From: Sparassis latifolia
Lineage: Eukaryota; Basidiomycota; Agaricomycetes; Polyporales; Sparassidaceae
Reading direction: 5' to 3'
Length of the DNA: 64,000 nt
Assembly (NCBI GenBank): GCA_018466975.1
Contig: CM031563.1
Location: 1,116,001 to 1,180,000 of the forward strand
The translations under genes were made by a program, and so were the position numbers. The notes under the pieces were generated by a model. It was not told where the DNA came from, did not search any database, and saw only the letters and a list, made by a program, of their open reading frames with translations. Below are positions 1 to 10,080 of the stretch, in pieces; positions within the stretch are counted from its first letter, which is position 1, and each line of letters begins with the position of its first letter.

Positions 1-1324
1 ATCTGGCAACCTTCTTGAACTTCCCGACCCTCGTATCCTTCTTAGTATCTCACGAGATCGACGTCGATGCTCGTGATAGGAATGGTTGCACCGCTCTGTG
101 CCTAGCAGCCATCGTGAAATCGACTCAATGCGCTAAGATTCTCACTGACGCCGGTGCATCCTTTGATATTGTCAATGCGTGGGGTAAGACACCAGCGCAG
201 ATTGCACCGTCCGGCTTCTTCGACTTTGTATCATCCGAGAGTGGCCACACCGACCAAGGTTGCGATGCTGATGACAGTCTTGACGATGAATCGGCCTGGG
301 GGGATGTGGAGGACCACACCGATGACGAAGTGGAGGTCAAGCAGGTAAGACGTCATCATCCTCGCAAGTTCCTCCACCGGATGCGCAAAACTATACATCC
401 TCCTGCTGAGTCTGACAAGGACACGGAGCAACGTCCCGCAGCTACGCAGAAGTCAGAGGAGAAGAAGGAGCTGAAGCTTCAAGACGAGAAGCAGGCCGTC
501 GCTCCATTCATGGAGACTTTATTCCGTACCTTGGCTCAGTTGCAGCACCCCCAAGGAATGATCCCAAATATGCCAAACCTACCGCCTCTTCACTTACCTC
601 AAATTCGTGGTATCCCGGGTATTCCGGCGTGGAATGCTCTTTCCCAAATGCCTGCTGTCTTCCCAGTATTTGTACCGATCCCTGCCTTGTCGGCTATTTT
701 TGGCGAAAAGCGCGCTGGGGAAGTGCAGTCGGAAGGAACTCCAGGCACCAATGGTCAAGCATGGTTGGGTATGCTTACTGTTCAGGATTGGCGAGCGATC
801 TGGGAAAAGTGGATGACGCAAGTCTCCATGTCAGCGAAGGAAACCACGGAGTTTCCGCCTCCTGCATATACACCGAGGTCTGAAGGAACCGATGCTACCG
901 CAGTCGAAGTACGCGAAGACGATTTACCCTCTGTGGGTGCTTCGTCCGCAACCGCCGACAGAGTCGTTGCTCGCCATGTTGGATACAATGAAGACATGCC
1001 TATACCTGAACAGGAAGTTAACGCTTATGCGTATAGACCAGCGCGTAAGCCCTCCCGTAGGTCGCAGAAGAAGAGTAAGTTGCTACTCGCTGTAGAGTTC
1101 GCGGATTGTTAATTTCATCTGTCTGCATTGTAGGTGACCGTATGCTTGTGCTGTTCTGGATTCCAATTCTTCTCAGTGAGTTTTCTGATCGTCTCGTAAC
1201 TGCTGCTGCTACTTACTGACGGTTCATTCTAGTTGGTGTTGCGTGGGCTTTCCTGCACTTCGCGCGCGTTGCTTTTCATGCTACGAGGGCAGTCGTCGGC
1301 TATAAAGCCGGACTGCGGGTATGA
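1..1324 (+). CDS. Spt23/Mga2-like membrane-anchored transcription factor (3' part)
   Basis: The frame is open from the first base, so the 5' part lies outside the window. Exons are <1-1074, 1134-1175 and 1233-1324. The first ~65 visible residues are ankyrin repeat (NGCTALCLAA, then WGKTPAQIA). A long acidic and proline-rich linker follows, and the protein ends in a single hydrophobic segment (LVLFWIPILLIGVAWAFLHF) and a short basic tail. Ankyrin repeats followed by a C-terminal TM anchor is the layout of yeast Spt23/Mga2, ER-anchored factors whose soluble part is released by the ubiquitin-proteasome system to induce fatty-acid desaturase. The IPT/TIG DNA-binding domain expected upstream is not visible, so the family call rests on the C-terminal half. 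Both introns are phase 1 with GTAAGT and GTGAGT donors. Confidence 0.7.
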
Positions 1325-1679
1325 GGCGCCTTAGCAGCTGCTCTGGTATGCTCATATACCATTCTGGGATTACCTTTGCAGCGTGCACTTTCGTGGATAC
1401 ATTAGATTCTGCTTAGATGTGTTGTAGGACACTATAAGACACGGTACTGCGGACGTATAGGCGTTCGCCTGAAAGTTATTGCTATTGTACAACCCGCGTA
1501 GATACACGTTGGAATGTCGTGTTTTTAAATATGTTTGCATTACAGCAGTCAAGCAACGATGGCGATGATCAAATTAAATCTTGTGCAGCGAGTTCCCTGA
1601 CCGGGCCTGACGCATATCTGAACTGAGTTCACAGAATTTGTACAGTGTTTTTCTAGCTGAGTCAGCTTCAGGTATTCCT
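1325..1679. other. Convergent intergenic region
   Basis: This lies between the 3' ends of two convergent genes. No supported gene was seen; the short open frame around 1370-1552 has no family resemblance. It presumably holds both 3' UTRs. Confidence 0.6.
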
Positions 1680-3252
1680 CTACAAAGCTGAACGTCCGAC
1701 GAAGCCCTTGACCCTCCACATCGAGTCGAGATCCTCAAGCTGGAGAGTTCAGCTAACATTGACCCACCATGGTTGAGACGACAACGTACCAGTTTCGCGA
1801 AGCCTTCTTCGCGTATTACCTTCGCTACAAGGTTCTCGAGATCCCTCCGGGGAAGATTGTATAATGTCGGTATTTCGTTTAGAGATGTCAGGAAGGCTTG
1901 TTTCTCGGAATCAGCGCTGAGCGGGGCAGGATGGCTTGGATCTAGGCTGGGAGCGTGGACAGATGGAAGAGTAACAAGAATAGGTGAAGGCGCAGCAGGC
2001 GGCGCCATATTCCGAGTAGTAGTGACAGCAGAAGAAGGCGGGTCCGAGCTGACGAGAGAATTCGGGCTGCCATGGCGTGGTAGAGACGAGGTGTAATATG
2101 CGCCCAACCTTTCGAGGGGTCTTGCTTGGGAGTCTGCCCCGGGATCAGTCGGAAGGCCCGAGCAGTCAGTTATCGCAGAAGATGGTCTGGAAGGTGGATG
2201 CATGTCGGAGACGAAAGGTATGATAGAAGATCGTTGATGAGCAAGGGCGGCAGACTGCGGAGGTGCTTCAGCAAGGTGGGATTGTGCACGGTTTTGTTCA
2301 AGACTCGTCGCGTGTTGGTTCAACGAGTTTTGTGGATGGTGAAAGGGCTTGCTAAGATCATCCTGCATAGTCCATGGAGAAGATATGGTGGCTGAGGATC
2401 GAAGTGGAGTGTCTACCCGCCGAGATGGAGTGCTGGCGTTCACTTGGCTGAAAATCTGAACTTGAGTCATTGCGGGCTGTATATCTGATCAGCATCTGTG
2501 AGATGATACTTGAGCTTGAGCCGTAAATTTACAATAGAGGAGACAGATCCTGGCTGCGTCATTGTGGTGGCTTTCGTCGCATTCCGAACAGCAGGAGCAG
2601 GAGCAGGAGTCAACTTGCAAGGGCAAATGAAGCGGATTGAGTCAATAAAGGCAGCTGCAGATGCAGCAGATTGGAAGGTAATCTGAAAACGTCGATATGT
2701 CTGTGGTAGTACGCTTCCTGAGAGACGTACCCGCAAGGATCAGTAATGGTTGCGTACCGGTGTTGTCCCAAGTGGATAGGCGCGAGGATGCAGGTAGCGG
2801 ACGCCAACGACAGCGTCGCGGTAGACGGCTTTGAGGGGCAAGCCCTGAGCAGTTGATCCCTGGCTTATAGATGACGGTAAGGACGAAAAAGACAGCAGTT
2901 CAAGGTCTTCCTGTGTTAGACGTTTATCGTCAATCTCCACCCTTCCTGAGTATTTTAGCCTTACAAAGACCACTTCTCGCTGATCTGCATTCGCAGAATC
3001 AGTTTGGGAGTCCAACGACCACAATACTCGGAGTCGGAAGGACTCAAGATCTCCGCCTGGCGATTTTTTCAGGTCTAGTGCTAGACGTAGGATCGGATTG
3101 ACAAAGTGTTGCCATTCTTCGGGGCCGACAGCACCAGAAGGCTGAGGATAAGAGCGAGAATACTTGACGAGGTGGTAAGTGGTCGTTGCTGTATTTGAAA
3201 AAGACATGCTGCGAGGCAGATTCGGGCCAGGCCAAGCGTCTCCCGTAGGCAA
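1680..3252 (-). CDS. REC114: REC114-like meiotic recombination protein
   Basis: Exons run 3252-2758, 2700-2533, 2476-1790 and 1739-1680, all phase 0, giving 469 aa. The N-terminal ~220 residues alternate short hydrophobic strands (YHLVKYSRSY, VVFVRLKYSGRVEI) and end in a helix (RRFQITFQSAASAAAFIDSI), as expected for the PH-like fold of Rec114. A long Ser/Pro-rich disordered middle follows. A short conserved helical tail (RDLENLVAKVIREEGFAKL, LEDLDSMWRVKGF) resembles the Mei4-binding C-terminus of Rec114/Rec7. Rec114 works with Mei4 and Mer2 to promote Spo11 double-strand breaks in meiotic prophase. The tail appears only when the last small intron (1740-1789) is removed; reading through it gives an unrelated sequence. 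A start at residue 16 (Met at 3207) is also possible. The family call is inference from fold pattern and tail, because Rec114 diverges fast. Confidence 0.55.
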
Positions 3253-3882
3253 ACTACAAGCTGATCCTCATGAGGCGGGGGCCCGGTAGTGGAGACGCGA
3301 TCATCAAGAGGCATGCACAAATCAAATTCCGCACACGAGGTCAGAAAATCCAGTTAAGGACCTTCAAGCCCCCCGTGGAAATTTCCCACGCCCTATATAT
3401 GGAAGGTGGTTGCCATAAAGAGGAGCTACAAAAAAGGATTACATAAGTATGTCACCTGTTTGTTACCTCTGTGACCCGACATCACACCCACTAAGCGCCC
3501 GACCCCGACCCCGCACCCCCGCCGCCGGCCGAACACCATCCCCTGATACGCATTGCAAGCTCTCCTTTGCGATAGGTTTCACCTGTAAGGCATGGAACTC
3601 ATGAGAGTAAGCCTTTACTCACCTCCTACTAGCAGTTTCTTAGGTGGAAATAATTTCCGGTTAAGGGCCTCGGAGCCCCCCCTACCCTGTGTCTCGGATT
3701 TTGCCGGTGCATGCCTCTTGGCGATCATAACACTGTTAATATTAACACATAAGTTCCAACGCGTCTACACGTGATACGCGGATTGGCCATCCAGGTTCTA
3801 TGCTTCCAAGCCTCATATATAACAGGGTCGTAACATATAACATATCCATACTGATACATGTGTCGTAGAGCTGAAATCCTTT
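3253..3882. other. Intergenic stretch with a copy of a dispersed repeat
   Basis: No gene is supported; the 60-codon open frame at 3592-3774 looks accidental. About 110-150 bp upstream of the REC114-like start, around 3337-3407, is a segment that also occurs near 25644-25696. At 3654-3710 a partly similar stretch lies in inverted orientation, so the interval could be an old miniature inverted-repeat element. Confidence 0.45.
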
Positions 3883-5051
3883 TCAATCGCGACTTGGCAG
3901 CTTCTCTGCGATCCAGTGAATCAACTGCTCAGGGTTCCTCGACATGATGTACACAGTGCCAGGTCCTTGGAACCTAGATGATGCGAAAGGTTAAGGATGA
4001 TGATGATGAGGATACAATGCTAAATTTCGGAACGGGAAAGACGTACCGGCATACGAGACCTTCGTCTGTTTTCAAAGTAGACAATAGCCCGCCAGCCTGG
4101 ATCTTCTCCACATGGTACTGGCAGTTCCAAGCGACAAGATGATCGTTGTTCACTAGTTACTTTATGAATACCGCATCATCTTTCGACTAGGGCGTTGACG
4201 GGTTGCTTACCGACCCACGACTCCCCAGGTTGAAGGTTGCGAGTAATGATAGCACCTACGCTGTGGACAAACAACATGCCCACCCCAGTCGCTTGAACAG
4301 TGAAAAGACCGTGACCAGAGACTGCAAAATACCAAGTCAATAACTTTTCCATGAAAGTCGAGATTGCGGAACGTACAAAACGCTTTACCCAAGCCTTGTG
4401 ACTTGGTATTCATCACGATCTCACGAGTTGACGCCAGATAGGCATGCTTTCCGAAGAACCAAGGGACGCTACCGTCCAAGCGTATTGCGGCGATGTCGCC
4501 CCACGTCTCTGGAGCAAGTAGGACTTCTCCTTGTCCAAACAAGTGCGAGAAAGCCAACTGACATCGAGCAAGATTCAGAATAGATTATACTAACGTAAAG
4601 ACTAGACTCACATCTCCCCCTGTCAACATTTTTTTGAAGCTGACCCCTCTTGTTCAACACCACGCAAGCCATGAATGTCTAGTGAACACAAACCTGAAAT
4701 TGACCTATCGCGTAGATATTAGCACGATTCTCGTAGGGGCAGTGAGGCGACGTTGCTCACTTTGCCTTGAATCTGTACACTAGCGTCCATCGCCACCATC
4801 GAGCCTGGCCTGGAAAGAAGCTCATATCCAGGCTGCAGTCTGCAATAAAGAACAGCGTTGCTATCTCTATGGCCAATTTTGAATTGGATGCCTTCGTATG
4901 AGCCCGTAATATTGACACTACTGGAAGCACCCTGAGGAGGATCAGGGGTTAGAGCTCCGGGCGGTGGGAAAGAGCCCTGGGGTGCAGGGTATCCTTGAGG
5001 CTCAGGATAACCTGCCGCAGGACCCTGTGGAAAGCCGGTGGAGTATGACAT
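3883..5051 (-). CDS. AIM24: AIM24/DUF124 family protein
   Basis: Seven exons (5051-4761, 4704-4694, 4648-4612, 4557-4377, 4321-4211, 4152-4047, 3973-3883) give 275 aa. After a Pro/Gly-rich N-terminus of ~45 residues the protein has the beta-repeat AIM24 domain: RPGSMVAMDASVQIQGK, FKKMLTGGD, GQGEVLLAPETWGDI, a Gly-rich GHGLFTVQATGVGMLFV, and a C-terminal GPGTVYIMSRNP. Yeast Aim24 is a mitochondrial inner-membrane protein needed for normal MICOS integrity; bacterial relatives are soluble and of unknown function. This copy has no arginine-rich presequence at its N-terminus, so its location cannot be assumed. The second exon is only 11 nt (VNF plus two bases) yet is needed to keep the conserved strand in frame. 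Confidence 0.88.
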
Positions 5052-5833
5052 GGCAGCTGCTACGCGCTATCTTTGAGACACGCTGGACCGGTATACGCTT
5101 CCCGAGAGTACGAACCTGAAGAGGTGTAGGTTGTGTGGTTGACAGAGAGAAGATACAAGTGTTTACGGGAGTTGAATGGCACGAACCACGCAACTGCGAC
5201 AGCTCATATACGATTGCAGAGCGTCTGCAACGGTTGATACATCGATATCACTGATGGCTAGCATCGCCCAGTGATAGCGACGGAATGAAACAGTGGAGGC
5301 AGAGCCTTCTAGCTGTGATCTGGCACAAATAGTTATGTCCGACACTGCATTGTTGATTTTGAGGGCTAATTACGGTAAGATGAAGTCTGGATATGGGAAC
5401 ACCAACATTTTGACTGACACTCAGCCCATCTGTAGCGTAGCCTCGGGCATTGATTCGGCGTCTCGCCGTCAGATGAGTCGACGCTCAAAAAGGTCTTCCA
5501 CAGAAAGCTTCCGATGTTGGAGATGAACAGGCATTTGCAGTGATAGGGAACAAAAGAACAGGGCAGCCATGGCGGTAGACATTTGCAGTGGGTAAGACTA
5601 AGTCTCACTGACAAGTGACGCTGGCCTCGGCCTTGCACGTGACTAACACAATGACGGACTCACGAGTCGCGACAAGCCGAATGAAACAGCACCTCCTCTT
5701 CTCCCCCAGCGGGTCTGGTTTTAGTCGCTGCCCTCATTTTTCACAATCGTTGTTGTATCTTGTTGCAGCGGTAAGTGACTAACCTTAATTCAACATGCAT
5801 TCAAATACCGACGGAATCTCGTCCTAGTGAACA
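5052..5833. promoter_or_regulatory. Divergent upstream region of AIM24 and the one-TM gene
   Basis: This 0.8-kb stretch separates two divergently transcribed genes and must hold both promoters. No coding region is supported. The 3' part (about 5680-5770) contains a hydrophobic open stretch followed by GTAAGT, which may belong to an unrecognised 5' exon of the next gene. Confidence 0.4.
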
Positions 5834-6451
5834 ATGCCCGCACTGTCGGTTGCTCTGGACGAGGCAGTACCCACAGGGCGTTTCGAGACGTCTTCTGACC
5901 GGTATGTTTGCATCTTTAATATCATGTGCATCGCCTAATGTTTCTATTCGCTGCACAGTCGTTCGATAGCAATGCCAACCATCGCGGGTGCTGTTACCGG
6001 CAGCTGCATAGGTGTTGCGTGGATTGTGGGGCTCATCTTGTGGTTCATCAAGCGAAGACAAAGGTGGAACAGAGCTCGCAGGGCTGGGCTGAAAACCCAT
6101 CGGCAGCTGCCAGACACTGTGCCGAAGCCCGAAGCGTACATAATTCCTCCCGATCCTGCAATCATTGAAGGTGCTGGGAAGCCGAGGGAGGTGGCGTACA
6201 GAGACGATCCTGCTACAGACGACTTCGACAACACTAGACGCGCCAAGACCGTGCCGCTTGCTCGCAACCAGAAGAGCATAAATGCGGGCGAACCCGTATA
6301 TTATCCACCAGCTGTAAACCCTGCATCTATGCCCTGGCGAGCTTTCACTGTGGTAGACTCGTCACCGCCCATACCAACAAACATACCGGAGGATGAACTT
6401 CCACTCTCGCCTCACGATCCTGAGCGGAGCAATTATCCGCCACATTACTGA
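5834..6451 (+). CDS. Single-pass membrane protein, unknown (5' end uncertain)
   Basis: Two exons (5834-5901, 5959-6451) give about 186 aa. A short N-terminal stretch is followed by one hydrophobic segment (IAGAVTGSCIGVAWIVGLIL), then WFIKRRQRW as a cytoplasmic stop-transfer signal, and a ~130-residue Pro-rich tail rich in PPDP, YYPP and SPP motifs. This is the layout of fungal type-I membrane proteins with a short cytosolic tail. The modelled N-terminus lacks a signal peptide and ectodomain, so upstream exons are probably missing. The obvious candidate exon ending at GTAAGT near 5770 does not join in a clean frame. I do not recognise a family. Confidence 0.5.
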
Positions 6452-6698
6452 TGTCCCTTGTACATCGCTCATGTATCTGTTTAAGGTAGGATCACCCGTT
6501 TCTATTGAATTCCTACATACCAACATGCTGTTGACACAGGACACATTACACGCTTTCACAATTTAGAATGAATGACTGCGGTTGTAACACACATGCGATT
6601 TCTTCTGCTTCTATATACCACCCTACAGATGATTATACAATGGAGACAAATGACCGACTCCATCCCAATCTGCACGCTAATAGCAGTGTACTTGTACA

Positions 6699-9600
6699 TC
6701 AGTCGCAATACGCACCTACGTTGGCGGGCTGAATTGTGAAGTCAATAAGCTGTGACTGTGCAACCCGGATAAGACGAGGAGACTCACTGCGACGTCCCGC
6801 GCGTAGCGGTACAGAATACCCCGCTTGAAGCGGAAGTCGCGCGGGCCCGCTGCCTCCCACTCAGCTCTACGTTTGGCCTGCTCCTCTTCGCTGACAAGCC
6901 AGTTGATCGTCCTGGTGGAAGACTCGATAACAATCTTGTCGCCGTCCTTCACGAGGGCAATGGGGCCTCCAAGATGGGCTTCGGGTACGACGTGACCTGG
7001 TAGGGATGTGCAGTCAATCACACCCACCTGCATATTCATGGACTATGGCGTACCAATGATGAACCCTCGAGAAGCACCGGAGAAGCGACCGTCGGTGATT
7101 AGAGCAGTCTTACCGCCTAAGCCTGCTCCAATCAGTGCGCCCGTGGGACCTGTTACACTGCCTTAGCTCAATGCTTCGATACGGTGAGGAAATTTTTTTT
7201 TACCCAGCATCTGTGAATAAGGTAATGTTAGACTGCGCACAATCTGAGACCTATTGTGCGCTAACCTCTGGCATTCCAGGTCCTCCCTTAGGGCCCATAT
7301 ATCTGAAGATGACCACCGTACCCTCCTTTATCTCTCCTGCTTCCAGGGCAGGGTAGAAACCGTCGAGGCTAAATAGCACGCATATCAGAAGTACCAAATT
7401 AGCGTGCTGTTAATTATCTCACCTGTCGAAGCATCGCGCGACGCCCTGAAAAGCGCTGGATGGTAAGAGGGTGACGAGGAATCAACTAAAGTTCGAGAGC
7501 GCACCTCGAAACGAGTTCCTTCCTTGCCCGTGAGTTTTGCGACCGCAGTTCCTGGAGCAAGGTTGCCGCGAAGGATAGTGAGATGACCCGTCTAGGAGCG
7601 AGGTCGGGTCAGTACTGGTCGGAAGGGGTAAACGGATGCACTTACTGGCTTGATGGGGCTGCTGAGCTTCTTGACGACATCTTGGTTATCAATGTCAAGC
7701 TCAGGAACATCTTCCAAGTTCTCCGCCAGGGTCTTTCCAGTAACGGTCAATTGGGTACCATCGATGAGGTCGGAGTGTTTCAACAAGTACTTGACCAGAG
7801 CAGGAATACCGCCAACTTTGTGCAGGTCCTCCATCACATACTTCCCAGAGGGCCTACAATCATATCCGAGCTCAATATGCTGAATGCGGTTTCAGAATAG
7901 CTGAACGTACTTCAAGTCAGCGAGATACGGTGTCTTGTCTGCAATATCCTGGAAGTCATCAATGGTAAGGTGAATGTCGGCAGCTCTTGCCATCGCCAGA
8001 AGGTGGAGAACCTGCATTGACGGATGTGAGCATTCCTGCTAAACACGGCGGCAATTAAACTGACCGAGTTCGTTGAACCTCCCAGCACATTCACAATTGT
8101 AATAGCGTTCAGAAAAGATTGGCGAGTCAGAATATCTCTATGGTCAAGGTGGCTGTGAGTAAATTGGACGCTCTAAATTTGCGCGTTTTCTTACCTCGGC
8201 TTGAGATCCAGCTCAAGCAGCTTCTTCATGTACTTGGCAACTTTGAAGCATTCCTGAGCCTTTTCTGAATGCCGTTCGCATCATGATGCTGTACGACACC
8301 GAAAGACAAGAAAACCAACCGGGGTACACAGCGGGGATACTGGACGAGTAGGGCAATGACAGACCCAACACCTCCAATGCGCTAGACATGGTATTGGCAC
8401 TAGGGTAGGCTTCAGTATAGGAAGTCTTATGGAAATGAACAGGGCTACTCGCGTGAACATTCCACCGCAAGCACCCTGCCCAGGGCAGGAATGGCGGACG
8501 ACATCGAAACGCTCTTCCTCGTTGATCTTGCCGACAGTGTAGGCGCCTAGATGCCTCAAATCAACAACCGACGATCATATAATGTCATACAGGCGCCATG
8601 TACCGAAAGACTCAAAGGCATCACCGATGTTCATGTTGTCTCCCTTCTTATGGCCCAGCGCAGGACAATCCACGTTCCGGACACCGGGCCGGATGGTGCC
8701 TCCGTAGACGATGATGGTAGGCCGGTTGTGGCGTACGGCAGCGATGACACAACCTGGCATGTTCTTGTCGCATCTAGAGAAGGTTTGTTGGGCTCTGGCT
8801 CTGGCAATCACATGGAAGATATCTACCCAGGGATTGCAATATTACCATCGTAGTATTGCGCCTAATCAACTTGGTGAATTCTTCGGTCCTGAACGTGGAG
8901 ATAGCGGTCCATTTACCAATGTAACCTTCATATTTCCATCAGAATCATGAAGCACCTTTAAAAATACAGCGCACATACTGCTTCAATGGAATCTGCGATC
9001 AAGTCACGGGTCGGCAGGCTACCATGGTGTAAGCACGAGCAGTGTAGAGGTAATTCCGCAGACCACATACGAATACTTCATCCCTTAATGCATGCGGGCA
9101 ATGATCAGTCGATAATCAGAATGGACACTGTCTACAATACTCACCCTCAGTTCCCATAGTGATTCCATCACTGGCTTATAGGTCAGTTAATGATATAACA
9201 CAACCCAATGTGGCATACCTGACGCCGACGGTACTGAACGTCAAACCGACAAGACCTTCTTGCTTGCATCCTTCCTTGACCTTGAAGGCAAGATCAAGCT
9301 TCCAATGCAAACATAAGGGCCAGAATTGTATATTTGTTCGAGAAAACTCACAAGATGGGTGTTGCAAGGATTGCCTGCACTGCGCTCAGTTATGGCCAGA
9401 GTTCGGATCGGCGACAAACCCACCTTCCCACCAGACCGGGGAGATGCCAATCTGCACATAGGGGCGTTAAAATAGGAAAACTCGGGGGAAACAATTCATC
9501 GCACCTGAGGTTTGTTCATGTCTTCCTCCGTCAAACCCGCGCCATATACTACCCAAAATTATTACTTGTCCTCAGATCGGACAGGATATTGCTCTCACAC

Positions 9601-9831
9601 ATAGCCTGGGCACCACCCCTTGCCTGCACGATCGAAAAATAAGCCATCGATTCATTCAAATATGGAGAGAACGCACCTTGTCCTGGGTCAAGGTACTGGA
9701 GATCTTATTGAGCTTGACATTGCCCGCCGTAGGGGCCTTTGGCACCGTGTGGCTATAGTAGGAACGCGGTTAGTATAAAACCAAATTCGGCAGGAAAGAC
9801 AGGCTAACATCTCAACGTCTCCTGTAGACAT
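6699..9831 (-). CDS. ILV3: Dihydroxy-acid dehydratase
   Basis: This Fe-S enzyme dehydrates 2,3-dihydroxy-3-methylbutanoate and its ethyl homologue in valine, isoleucine and leucine synthesis. Exons: 9831-9809, 9752-9677, 9623-9599, 9548-9505, 9451-9424, 9374-9352, 9298-9219, 9170-9145, 9083-9071, 9018-8979, 8925-8917, 8861-8827, 8773-8604, 8546-8453, 8399-8320, 8264-8195, 8137-8065, 8011-7911, 7853-7646, 7591-7505, 7445-7423, 7368-7266, 7210-7204, 7149-7054, 6996-6788, 6728-6699 (590 aa). Signature blocks are complete: [63 protein letters not shown] and the C-terminal RYARDVA...GAYCD. The cysteines in GNPCN, GCDKN and GACGG are the expected cluster ligands. The first 20 residues are not arginine-rich, so a mitochondrial presequence is not evident; a missed upstream exon is possible. 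The intron after FT uses a GC donor. Confidence 0.95.
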
Positions 9832-10080
9832 AGCGGTTCAAACGAAAGAGGGGGGATACTCTCAGTTTTGCATCCGTTCTGGACTTCGTTTTTGATAAAA
9901 TACGCTACAGTAACATGACCTACACGAATACAATGCGGACCGACTGGTCTTCCGCACAAAGGGACATGTGTCACGTCACATCGATAGTGATCACGCAATG
10001 GACTTCAGAGTAAAATTTACTCGTACACTCTGGATCTGACGCACGACCCAAGTACGACCGAACTCATCACAGGGACTTAT

